Below are positions 38,755 to 46,761 of a stretch of DNA of 64,000 bases, piece after piece (position 1 is the stretch's first letter; each line of letters begins with the position of its first letter). The notes under the pieces were generated by a model. That model saw only the letters and a list, made by a program, of their open reading frames with translations. It was not told where the DNA came from and did no database searches. The translations under genes were made by a program, and so were the position numbers. The stretch comes from JBCCJA01 sp039045975 (GTDB lineage: Bacteria > Planctomycetota > Planctomycetia > Planctomycetales > Planctomycetaceae), in NCBI GenBank assembly GCA_039045975.1, contig JBCCJA010000006.1:50414-114413 (forward strand), in the 5' to 3' direction.

Positions 38755-39387
38755 GTGACCGGCGGTGACGAATCCGACTTGATCGCACGGGTCCGCGACG
38801 GTGATCAGGACGCCTGGTCGGAACTCATCGCCCGCTACGAAGGCCGACTGCTGGCGTTCGCGACGTCCCGTCTGAACGGCGACCGCGCCAAGGCCGAGGA
38901 CGTCGTGCAGGAGGCCTTCGTCGGCTTCGTCACCAGCCTGCCGAACTACGACGAGAAGACGCCGCTCGAATCGTTCCTGTTCGCGATCACGGCCCACAAG
39001 CTGACCGATCAACTGCGTCGCGACGGCCGGCGGCCGGCGAAGAGCCTGTTCGCGACCGTCGCCGACTGGGTCCGCGGGGCCGGCGTCGAGGACCGCATCG
39101 CGGGCAACGCACGTCGGGCCTCGAGCATCGCGATGAGCCGCGAGGGGAAGTCGCTCGAACGCGACTTCGTCGCCGCGGTGCTCGAAGGGCTCGTCCGGCG
39201 TTGGCGGGAGCGGGGCGAGTGGGAACGGCTCGCCTGTGCCGATTTGCTCTTCGGGGCGCGGCTGGCGAACAAGCGGGTCGCCGAGATCCTCGGGATCAGC
39301 GAGCAGGCGGTGGCGAATCACAAGGCGTTCGTCGTCGGCAAGCTGCGGGAGGCGGCGTCGCGTGCCGGGATGCGGGCGGGCGGGTGA
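38755..39387 (+). CDS. ECF sigma factor
   Basis: A 210-residue sigma factor from GTG 38755, chosen because GGGG lies upstream and because earlier starts fall inside the repeat. Region 2 reads DAWSELIARYEGRLLAFATS, then KAEDVVQEAFVGFVTSLPNY and FLFAITAHKLTDQLRRDGR. Region 4 reads NKRVAEILGISEQAVANHKA with FVVGKLREAA. A long insert between the regions (about 100-150) and a basic C-terminus are somewhat unusual. There is no adjacent anti-sigma gene; the linked kinase and membrane proteins upstream are possible inputs. Confidence 0.87.
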   Translation: MTGGDESDLIARVRDGDQDAWSELIARYEGRLLAFATSRLNGDRAKAEDVVQEAFVGFVTSLPNYDEKTPLESFLFAITAHKLTDQLRRDGRRPAKSLFATVADWVRGAGVEDRIAGNARRASSIAMSREGKSLERDFVAAVLEGLVRRWRERGEWERLACADLLFGARLANKRVAEILGISEQAVANHKAFVVGKLREAASRAGMRAGG

Positions 39388-39461
39388 GTCGGCTTTCAGG
39401 CTTGTGACGCCCCCGCCGTCACGCTGAAGTCGGCGACGTCCGAACCGGCGTCGACCCGACC

Positions 39462-40160
39462 ATGAGCACCTTCGTCCCGCGATGGATCGCCGGCGTGACC
39501 GGCTTCGTGCTGCTGCTGGCGTGGTTCGTGCCGGCGATCACCGGCTGGCAAGACACGGCGCTGCGGTGGTTCAACATCTTGGCCGCGGTCGCGTTCGTGC
39601 TCGGCGGCTTGAACATCGTGATCACGAACGTCGCCGGCGTGCGGGCCCGCGAGCCGGGCTGGGGCTACAAGGCGGTCACGCTCGTGGCGTTCGTCGTCAC
39701 GCTGGCCTGCGGTCTGGGGAAACTCGGGGTGCGGCCGAGCACGACGTTCCCCGACGCCGCTTACAGCGGCGCCTACCTGCAAGACGGTTCGCCGCTGTGG
39801 TGGCAGTTCGAGTACGTGCTCACGCCGCTGATCAGCACGATGTTCTCGCTGCTGGCGTTCTTCGTGGCGTCGGCGGCGTTCCGGGCCTTCCGCGCGAAAG
39901 GCGTCGACTCGGTCGTGCTGCTCGGCACGGCGCTCGTCGTGATGGCGGGACAGAGCGTGCTCGGCGGCTGGCTGACCGGCTGGCTGCCTGAAGACGGCCC
40001 GCTGTCGGTGCTGCGGCTGGAGAAGTTGCGTGAGGCCGTGCTGACCGTGCCGATGGCGGGCGGGATGCGGGCGATCACGATCGGCGTCGCGCTCGGCGTC
40101 GTCGCGACGTCGCTGAAAGTGCTGCTCGGCATCGACCGCTCGGCCTACGGGGGGCGGTGA
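39462..40160 (+). CDS. Polytopic membrane protein, first of a linked pair
   Basis: A 232-residue protein with about six membrane segments, starting MSTFVPRWIAGVTGFVLLLA. Further segments include WFNILAAVAFVLGGLNIVIT, AVTLVAFVVTLACGLGKLG and LLGTALVVMAGQSVLGGWLT. A loop with DGSPLWWQFEYVLTPLISTM has clustered aromatic residues. It overlaps the next gene by GTGA. The pair looks like a conserved planctomycete membrane complex; function unknown. Confidence 0.7.
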   Translation: MSTFVPRWIAGVTGFVLLLAWFVPAITGWQDTALRWFNILAAVAFVLGGLNIVITNVAGVRAREPGWGYKAVTLVAFVVTLACGLGKLGVRPSTTFPDAAYSGAYLQDGSPLWWQFEYVLTPLISTMFSLLAFFVASAAFRAFRAKGVDSVVLLGTALVVMAGQSVLGGWLTGWLPEDGPLSVLRLEKLREAVLTVPMAGGMRAITIGVALGVVATSLKVLLGIDRSAYGGR

Positions 40161-41896
40161 GCATGGACCTCGACCGGCGGAAAGTTTTCGCACTCGTCGC
40201 GCTCGCGGTCGCGGTCCCGCTGCTGTTCCCGGTCGGGATCCCCGAGTCGGTCACGCCGTCGACGCGGTCGTGCTTCGCCGCGATCGAAGACCTGCCCGAA
40301 GGTTCGCTCCTGCTCGTGTCGTTCGACTACGCGCCGTCGGGCAGCGCCGAGTTGGCCCCGATGGCCGACGCGTTCCTCAAGCACGCGGCCGAAAAGCGGC
40401 ACCGGCTGCTGTTCCTCGCGTTGTGGCCGGAGGGCGCGAAGTTCTGTCGCGAGGCCGAGGCATTACTCGGCGAGGAATACCCGGCGTACGAGTACGGGAC
40501 CGACTTCGTCACGCTGGGCTATAAGGCCGGTCTCGAGAGCGTGATCAAGGTCATCACCTCGGACCTACGGGGTACGTACGCGACCGACGTCCGCGGCGTC
40601 GCGCTCGACGACCTGCCGCTGACAGCCGACCTGACCGACATCACGCCGGTCGATCTGATCGTCAGCGTCAGCTCCGGCACGCCGGGCACCAAAGAGTGGG
40701 TGCAGTACGCCGCCACGCCGCTCGACACCGACATCATCTCCGGGACGGTCGCGGTGCAGGCACCGATCATCGCGCCGTACGTGCCATCGCAGTTGAACGG
40801 ACTGCTGTGGGGCCTCAAAGGCGCCGCCGAATACGAGACGCTGCTCGCCGAGGTCCACCCCGACGCCGTCCCGGGCACGGCGGCGATCAAAAGGATGCAG
40901 CCGCAACACGCGGTGCATCTCGTGATCGTCGGGCTGATCGTGCTCGGCAACGTCTTGGCGGTCCGCGGACGCGGACGACGTGAGCCGGCCGGCGGCGGAC
41001 CGGCGACGGACGACGACACGTCGGGACATCGACTGCTGTGGGGCGGGCTGATCGTCGTCGCGGGCGTGATCGCTTTCGCGGGAGTCCGCTCCGGCGGCCA
41101 GGTCGGCACGGCGTACATCCGCGAAACGACGGAGCAGGTCTCCGACGGCTCGACCCGGCCGGCGTTCGAATCGGTTTCACGTAAGGAAAAAGACGCGGCC
41201 GACGTGCGGCTGTCGCCGTCACGGACGCTGGGGCTGTGGGTCGCGGCCGGTCTGACGCTCGCGGTGTTTTCGTTCCTGATCGGCGACAACCCGGCCTACC
41301 GGTTCTCGGAGTCGGTCTTCGTCGGCGTCTCGGCAGCTTACTGGATGACGGTCGGCTTCTGGGACGAGTTGGTCCCGAACCTCTTCACCCGACTCGCCCC
41401 GCGGACGGTCGAGGCTTGGGGCGTCGGCAACTTCGACGGCAGGATCACCGACTGGGACTGGACGGCGTTGGTGCCGCTCGCGTTGTCGTTCTTGATGCTG
41501 TCGCGGCTGCTGCCGGCCGGGCGGAAAGTCTCGACGTGGGCCCTCGCGTTTTTCGTCGGCGCGACTGCGGGCATCAAGATCGTCGCGTACTTCGAGGCCG
41601 ACTTCGTCCGGCAACTCGGGCAGACGATCACGCCGTTGTGGGTCGCAGGTGACAACGGAGCCTTCGATGCCGGGGGCACGTTCACCGCTTGGGTCGCGCT
41701 GTTCGCGGTGCTCACGCCGCTGGCGTACTTCTATTTTTCTGCCGGCCAGCGGGGCGTGCTCGGTCGCGTCGGCCGGGTCGGGATCGTGGTGCTGATGACG
41801 ACGTTCGGGGCGTCTTTCGGTCTCACGGTGATGGGCCGGGTGTCGCTGCTGATCGAACGTTTCGAGTTCCTATTCCGGGATTGGCTCGCGATGTGA
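40157..41896 (+). CDS. Large membrane protein, second of a linked pair
   Basis: A 579-residue protein from GTG 40157. An N-terminal membrane segment (VFALVALAVAVPLLFPVG) precedes a ~230-residue outside domain with LPEGSLLLVSFDYAPSGSAE, then CREAEALLGEEYPAYEYGTD and VDLIVSVSSGTPGTKEWVQY. About seven membrane segments follow (HLVIVGLIVLGNVLA; LIVVAGVIAFAGV; WVAAGLTLAVFSFLIGDNPA and others). The outside domain looks like a Rossmann-type layer but no motif is certain. It is coupled to the preceding membrane-protein gene. Confidence 0.68.
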   Translation: MSMDLDRRKVFALVALAVAVPLLFPVGIPESVTPSTRSCFAAIEDLPEGSLLLVSFDYAPSGSAELAPMADAFLKHAAEKRHRLLFLALWPEGAKFCREAEALLGEEYPAYEYGTDFVTLGYKAGLESVIKVITSDLRGTYATDVRGVALDDLPLTADLTDITPVDLIVSVSSGTPGTKEWVQYAATPLDTDIISGTVAVQAPIIAPYVPSQLNGLLWGLKGAAEYETLLAEVHPDAVPGTAAIKRMQPQHAVHLVIVGLIVLGNVLAVRGRGRREPAGGGPATDDDTSGHRLLWGGLIVVAGVIAFAGVRSGGQVGTAYIRETTEQVSDGSTRPAFESVSRKEKDAADVRLSPSRTLGLWVAAGLTLAVFSFLIGDNPAYRFSESVFVGVSAAYWMTVGFWDELVPNLFTRLAPRTVEAWGVGNFDGRITDWDWTALVPLALSFLMLSRLLPAGRKVSTWALAFFVGATAGIKIVAYFEADFVRQLGQTITPLWVAGDNGAFDAGGTFTAWVALFAVLTPLAYFYFSAGQRGVLGRVGRVGIVVLMTTFGASFGLTVMGRVSLLIERFEFLFRDWLAM

Positions 41897-42072
41897 GTCG
41901 CCGTCTCGGCCGCCGTGAAGGCGTCTGAAGGGTGACGGTAACGAGACACTGCCGGGCGCGGTGAATCACTGCGGCAGGGCCTTGTGCTCCGCGAAGGTCG
42001 GTCGCAGAATGCCGCCCCGATTCGCACCGCCGGGTGCGTCATTTTTGTCGGACGTGAGGCACGTGACCGGTC

Positions 42073-42267
42073 ATGATCGAAGTTCAGTGCGAAGCCGGGG
42101 ACACGATCGTGGTCGGCGACGACGAGGTCGCCCGGATCGTCTCGGTCGACGACGACGCCGTCGTCGTCAGCGTGCGTGACCCCGAGACGGCGGACTCGTG
42201 GGTCGAGCTGACTTTCGCGGTCGCGGACTCGGTCGAAGAAGCGGTGACTCCGTCTCCGGCCCGCTGA
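42073..42267 (+). CDS. Small protein with CsrA-like strand pattern
   Basis: A 64-residue protein, MIEVQCEAGDTIVVGDDEVA, then RIVSVDDDAVVVSVRDPETA and an acidic end. The order GDTIVVGDD, IVSV, VVVSVRDPE follows the CsrA strand pattern (GExIxIGDD, ITVLEV, VRIGIEAP), but the N-terminal LxLxRK and the VHREE helix are absent. It could be a distant relative or a chance match of small beta-barrels. It stands alone between the membrane-protein pair and uppS. Confidence 0.5.
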   Translation: MIEVQCEAGDTIVVGDDEVARIVSVDDDAVVVSVRDPETADSWVELTFAVADSVEEAVTPSPAR

Positions 42268-42346
42268 GGCCGGGCGGGCTCCCGGGTGGCGGAACGGACG
42301 CCCGCATGCGACCCTCCTGTCGTCTCGCCACTTCATCGGTCACGTC

Positions 42347-43129
42347 ATGGGCACCGCCGTCACGGACGCCGCCCCGTTCGTCCCGTACGACGACGACCAA
42401 CTCGCCTCGTTCGGCCTGCAGCGTGACATGATCCCACGCCACGTGGCGGTGATCATGGACGGCAACGGCCGCTGGGCGAAGGCCAGAGGTTTATCCCGCT
42501 CGGAAGGGCACGCCCGCGGCGCCGAGGTCGCCAGGGCGGTCGGCGAAGAGGCCGCGAAAGTCGGCTGCGAACAGATCACGCTGTACTGCCTGAGCAGCGA
42601 AAACTGGAAGCGGCCCGCCGCCGAACTCGACCAACTCTTCGGCCTGCTGCAGTCGTACCTCACGAGCGAGCGGGAGCACGTCCTCGACAGCAATTTCCGC
42701 TTCACGACGGTCGGCCGGCGGGAGGGGCTGCCGGAGCGGACGCTGCGGCATCTCGACGAAATGACGGAGCTGACGGCCGGACGCGACGGGCTGAATCTCT
42801 GCCTCGCGTTGAATTACGGCAGTCGCGACGAGCTGGTCGACGCCGCACGGTCGGTCGCCGCCGATGTCGCCGCCGGCCGTCTCGCGATCGACGCGATCGA
42901 CGAGTCGGTCTTCGCGTCGAAACTCTACACGGCGGGCATGCCCGATCCCGACCTCGTAATCCGGACCGCCGGTGAGATGCGTCTGAGCAATTTTCTGTTG
43001 TGGCAGAACAGCTATGCCGAGTTTTGGGTGACCGAAACGTGCTGGCCCGATTTCGGGGCCGACGGGTTCCGCGGGGCGTTGGTCGATTACGCCGGCCGCA
43101 CCCGCCGGTTCGGCGGGCTGGACGGCTGA
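42347..43129 (+). CDS. uppS: Isoprenyl transferase (undecaprenyl diphosphate synthase)
   Basis: A 260-residue enzyme adding isopentenyl units in cis to make the lipid carrier for cell-wall sugars. It has HVAVIMDGNGRWAKARGL (catalytic Asp and the phosphate-binding turn), GCEQITLYCLSSENWKRP, LCLALNYGSRDELVDA and DPDLVIRTAGEMRLSNFLLW. Length is usual. It is followed 6 bases later by the CDP-diglyceride synthase-like gene, the common uppS-cdsA order. Confidence 0.95.
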   Translation: MGTAVTDAAPFVPYDDDQLASFGLQRDMIPRHVAVIMDGNGRWAKARGLSRSEGHARGAEVARAVGEEAAKVGCEQITLYCLSSENWKRPAAELDQLFGLLQSYLTSEREHVLDSNFRFTTVGRREGLPERTLRHLDEMTELTAGRDGLNLCLALNYGSRDELVDAARSVAADVAAGRLAIDAIDESVFASKLYTAGMPDPDLVIRTAGEMRLSNFLLWQNSYAEFWVTETCWPDFGADGFRGALVDYAGRTRRFGGLDG

Positions 43130-43135
43130 CCGCGT

Positions 43136-44029
43136 ATGCTCCGCCGGCGTCTGCTCGTCTCCGCGGTGCTGATCCCGGGTTCGGTCGGCCTCGCGTACGC
43201 CGACACGCTGCTCGGCCCGCGGGCGCCGGTGCTCTTTTTGTTCGCGCTCTTCGTCGCGCTGCGGTCGGCACGTGAGCTGTCCGAACTGCTCGGCGGGCAG
43301 CGGCCGTCGCAGGCGGTGACGATGGTCTGCATCGTCGGTCTGATCACGGCCCACTGGCTGCCGCACTTCGTGCGTCCGGAGCGGGCCGCGGAAGTCGCGC
43401 TCGTTGACGCGCTCGGCCCGTGTGCGTTGGCTTATACCGGCTGCCTGCTGGCGATCTTCTCGCGGCGGGTGATCGTTTACACCGAACCGGGCGGACACCT
43501 CGCAACGCTGGGGGCCGAGGTCCTCGTCGTCAGTTACGCCGGCATGCTGGTGTGCGCGACGACCCAACTGCGATGGGTCGGCGGCGGAGAACTCGGCTAC
43601 CTCGCGATCGGCTCGCTCGTGATCGCGACGAAGGCCGGCGACGCGGCCGCGTACGTGTTCGGCCGGCTGTTCGGACGCAGCAAACTCGCCCCGAAGCTCA
43701 GCCCCGGCAAGACGAAGACGGGGGCGGCGTGGTCGATCATCGTCGCGTCTGGCGCGACGGCCGCCTGGCTCGGGCTAGCGACGCCCGTTATCGCGCCGCA
43801 GGGCCGACTCGCCCCGTTGTGGCTGCTGCTGATTTACGGGGCGCTCGTCGGGCTGGCCGGCATCGCGGGCGACCTCTGCGAATCGCTGCTGAAACGGTCT
43901 GCGGGCCGGAAAGACGCGGCCGACCTCGTTCCCGGCATGGGCGGGCTGATCGACGTCGTCGACAGCCCGCTGTACGCCGGCCCCGTCGCCCTGTTGTGCT
44001 GGGAATCGATGGGTCTCGTCCACCTGTGA
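43136..44029 (+). CDS. cdsA: Phosphatidate cytidylyltransferase (CDP-diglyceride synthase), with changed signature
   Basis: A 297-residue membrane enzyme that makes CDP-diacylglycerol. It has about eight membrane segments and the C-terminal signature region DLCESLLKRSAGRKDAADLV, then PGMGGLIDVVDS. In the usual signature this reads PGHGGxxDRxDS; here the His is Met and the Arg is Val. SKLAPKLSPGKTKTGAAW is also typical. It follows uppS by 6 bases. The two changes make activity uncertain but the family is clear. Confidence 0.88.
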   Translation: MLRRRLLVSAVLIPGSVGLAYADTLLGPRAPVLFLFALFVALRSARELSELLGGQRPSQAVTMVCIVGLITAHWLPHFVRPERAAEVALVDALGPCALAYTGCLLAIFSRRVIVYTEPGGHLATLGAEVLVVSYAGMLVCATTQLRWVGGGELGYLAIGSLVIATKAGDAAAYVFGRLFGRSKLAPKLSPGKTKTGAAWSIIVASGATAAWLGLATPVIAPQGRLAPLWLLLIYGALVGLAGIAGDLCESLLKRSAGRKDAADLVPGMGGLIDVVDSPLYAGPVALLCWESMGLVHL

Positions 44030-44119
44030 CCGTGACGCCGCGACGACGGTACCCATTGAATTTTGACCCGAGGGCGGGACAATCCGCGGTTTTCCCGCCT
44101 CCCCGGCCGAGATGTTGTT

Positions 44120-44704
44120 TTGAACGCCATCGACCCATTCGCTCAAATCGCCGCCGACGAAGACGCGCCGCGACTGCTGCCCGACACGCCGCTGCCCGAT
44201 TACACGTTCACCACCGGCTGCGGCCTGCCGCACCCGTACCGCGACCCCCGCGGCCACAGCCACCAGCGGAAAAACCGCACGCCCAAGCCGCTCGACGCGC
44301 CGCGGTGGGCCGAGAATCGACCCTTCCTCATGGCGGTCGATTACTTCAATTTCGGCTACTACTGGGAGTCCCACGACGGCTGGGACCGCCTCGGGCGGGT
44401 CGCGGTGCCGGAGAGCCTCGTCGCCCGCTTCCTGAAGGGTATGGTCAAGATGGCGGCCGCCGGGCTGAAGGTCCGCGAGGGCTCGGTCCACGGCGTCCGG
44501 CGTCACGCGGCCGCGGCGGGCGAGATCTTCGCCGACGTCGCCGCCGAATGCGGCAGCGAGTCGTACTGCGGCCTGCCGCTGACGTCGCTGCAGTACTCGG
44601 CCGACCGCGCCGCGCAGCTGAACTACAAGCACGAAATCCCTGTCGGCAAACCGATCCGGGTCTTCCCGTTCGCGCTACTCACCGACGCGATGCCGCTGGG
44701 CTGA
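44120..44704 (+). CDS. DUF309-like protein
   Basis: A protein of about 195 residues. I placed the start at TTG 44120 (LNAIDPFAQIAADEDAP), though an earlier TTG at 44,063 is possible and no strong ribosome site is seen. The DUF309 core is FNFGYYWESHDGWDRLGR, then ARFLKGMVKMAAAGLKVREG and VHGVRRHAAAAGEIFADV, a helical pair with the His/Glu pattern of that family. The N-terminus is Pro/His-rich. Function of the family is unknown. It is followed by a perfect 28-bp inverted repeat. Confidence 0.75.
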   Translation: MNAIDPFAQIAADEDAPRLLPDTPLPDYTFTTGCGLPHPYRDPRGHSHQRKNRTPKPLDAPRWAENRPFLMAVDYFNFGYYWESHDGWDRLGRVAVPESLVARFLKGMVKMAAAGLKVREGSVHGVRRHAAAAGEIFADVAAECGSESYCGLPLTSLQYSADRAAQLNYKHEIPVGKPIRVFPFALLTDAMPLG

Positions 44705-44708
44705 ATCT

Positions 44709-44798
44709 GGCGAGCGGTGGGCGTCAGCCCTCCGGTGGGTGAACGAGGGAGTATGCCGTCCCGTCGACCAACCGGAGGGCTGACGCCCACCGCTCGCC
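44709..44798. repeat. Perfect 28-bp inverted repeat, REPIN-like family 1
   Basis: A 28-base arm beginning GGCGAGCGGTGGGCGTCAGC (44709-44736) is repeated exactly in reverse complement at 44771-44798, with 34 bases between. Each arm also contains its own small hairpin (GGGC-GTCA-GCCC). It fills the space between two convergent genes (stops at 44,704 and 44,803) and may end both transcripts. It is related to the pair at 38,589-38,740. Confidence 0.85.
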
Positions 44799-44802
44799 CC
44801 GA

Positions 44803-46692
44803 TCAGACGGGTTGTCCCATCCGCATGTCGAGCGAGACGATCGGCAGCGTCGCCGTGTCGATCGTCGGCGGTTCGGGCTCGTCGGCGAGGATCGTCGTCG
44901 CGAGGTAGACGAGCAGTTCGCGGAGCGGGCCCTCGTCGAGTTCCTCGGCGGTCGCCATCGCCCGGTCGAACGACTTATCGACCAACGACTCGGCCTTTTT
45001 AAACGCCCCGCCGGCGTCGAAGAATTCGCGGAACGCCGTCAGCCGTCGGCCGGGGGAGCCCTCGGTCGACAAGATCTCCTCGGCCCGCCGCCGTCCGTCG
45101 CCTTCGGCGGCGTCCATCGCGAACGCGAGCAACAGCGTCGGCCTCAGCGCGAGAGCGTCCTGACCGACGAGCAGCTTGTTGTCGCCGTCGCCCCGCCAGT
45201 CGTTCAGGTCGTTCATGATCTGGAAGCCGACGCCGACGTGGCGGGCGAACGCCGCCAGCCGGGTCGACAGCTCGTCCGCGACCGGCCCGACGCAGCGGAC
45301 GCCCGAGTACAACGCCGCGTCGAAACCGGGCGACGTCTTCAGGGCGTAAATCCTCAGCGCCTCGATCGGCGTCAGGCCGGCGTCGCGGTCGGCCCGCCAC
45401 GCCATCTCGGCCCCCTGCCCGTCGCAGAGCCGCATGTGGGCCTTCGCCATGCGGTCGACGATGTCGGCCGCGGCGGTCGGGTCGATCGCGCCGTCGCCGG
45501 TCGTCGCCGTCGTGATCAGCCGGTAGCCGAGCCCGATCAGCCGGTCGCCGACGTTGATCGCACGGTCGACACCATACTTGCGATAGGTCGCCTGTCGGCC
45601 GTACCGGTAGGCGTCGCCGTCCTGGATGTCGTCGTGGACCAGCGACGCCTTGTGGAACGCCTCGATCGCGGTCGCGACGCGGGACACGCCGAGCGGCAAG
45701 GCCGCGGCCGATTCGTCTTCTCCGCCGGCGTGGTCGCGGCCCGACGCGGCCTCATACGCGGCCGCGGTGACGAACGGCCGGAACCGTTTGCCGCCGTGGC
45801 GGAGGAACTGCCGTGCGATCGCCTCGGCCTCGGCCTCGGGCCCGACGGCGGCGAGGAACGCCTCGTCGTTCTCGTCGGCGCCCTTGCCGACGAGTTCGTC
45901 GTGATCGGGCGGCGCGACGTCGTCGAAGCGGCCGCCGAAGACCTGCTCGGTCGCCCGCAGCAACGGTACGTAGCCTTTCGTCCGGGGCCGATCGAGCGGC
46001 TCGTACTTGTCGAGCACCTCCCAGATCCAGGGCTCGTCGAACTTCGTGTCGCGGCAGTCGCCGCTATGCAGCGGCACGGCGTAAGACGGCACGCCGGCGA
46101 CGAGCACCTTGTCGATCGCCTTCTCGAGCACGTTCAGGCAGGCGACCCCCAGGATCGCGTCGACGTACCCCGAGATGATGATCTTCAGCACGATCGGTGA
46201 GCCCTCGGCGACGAGGACGCGGTAACCGAGCTGCTCCGCCTTGACCTTGTAATCGGCGATCGAGCAGGCACCGCACTTCTCGCAGTCGAGCCCGAACTCG
46301 TCGTAATCGGCCGGGCAGCCTTCGGCGTGTTTCAGGCAGTGCGGCAGCAAAAGCAGCCGCCGCTCGAACGGCGTCGCCAGGAACTCGCGTTTCCAGAAAA
46401 AGTCGCCGATCAGCACCATCGCGAAGCCGAGGAACCGTTCCTCGATCCCGAGCTGCTCCAACAGAATCCGGCCGTGCCGTTCCAGTTCCGCCTTCGGCAG
46501 CGGACGGGAATGGTCGAGGCCGGCCGCGTAGTCCTCCGCCGCCGCCTTCACGCGTTCCCGCTCGGCCGACAATTCCGGCACGTCCTTGAGTTGCGACGTG
46601 CCCTTGCGTCTCCTCCGCCGCCGCGGCCCGTCGTCGACCGCGTCGCCGTTCACCAGCGTTTCGGCGGCGGCGACGTCCGGGGCGATCGACAC
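44803..46692 (-). CDS. DUF116 and polyprenyl synthase fusion
   Basis: A 629-residue two-domain protein. Residues ~40-250 are a DUF116-like domain with a Cys cluster (DEFGLDCEKCGACSIADYKV, Cys126/137/140/143), then EGSPIVLKIIISGYVDAILG and VACLNVLEKAIDKV. Residues ~280-600 are a trans-prenyl diphosphate synthase: GGKRFRP (300-306), first Asp motif DDIQD (354-358), DGQGAEM, KTSPGFDAAL and the second motif as NDLND (494-498), usually DDxxD. It should make C15-C20 or longer chains, probably for the cyclase next upstream. An iron-sulfur role for the Cys cluster is inferred. Gap to the cyclase gene is 69 bases. Confidence 0.87.
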   Translation of the reverse strand: MSIAPDVAAAETLVNGDAVDDGPRRRRRRKGTSQLKDVPELSAERERVKAAAEDYAAGLDHSRPLPKAELERHGRILLEQLGIEERFLGFAMVLIGDFFWKREFLATPFERRLLLLPHCLKHAEGCPADYDEFGLDCEKCGACSIADYKVKAEQLGYRVLVAEGSPIVLKIIISGYVDAILGVACLNVLEKAIDKVLVAGVPSYAVPLHSGDCRDTKFDEPWIWEVLDKYEPLDRPRTKGYVPLLRATEQVFGGRFDDVAPPDHDELVGKGADENDEAFLAAVGPEAEAEAIARQFLRHGGKRFRPFVTAAAYEAASGRDHAGGEDESAAALPLGVSRVATAIEAFHKASLVHDDIQDGDAYRYGRQATYRKYGVDRAINVGDRLIGLGYRLITTATTGDGAIDPTAAADIVDRMAKAHMRLCDGQGAEMAWRADRDAGLTPIEALRIYALKTSPGFDAALYSGVRCVGPVADELSTRLAAFARHVGVGFQIMNDLNDWRGDGDNKLLVGQDALALRPTLLLAFAMDAAEGDGRRRAEEILSTEGSPGRRLTAFREFFDAGGAFKKAESLVDKSFDRAMATAEELDEGPLRELLVYLATTILADEPEPPTIDTATLPIVSLDMRMGQPV

Positions 46693-46761
46693 GGGCAGTT
46701 CTCGTCGGGTGCGGGTGCGGCACGGCCGCGTCGGTTACGGCCGCCGGTATGCGCGACTTAC

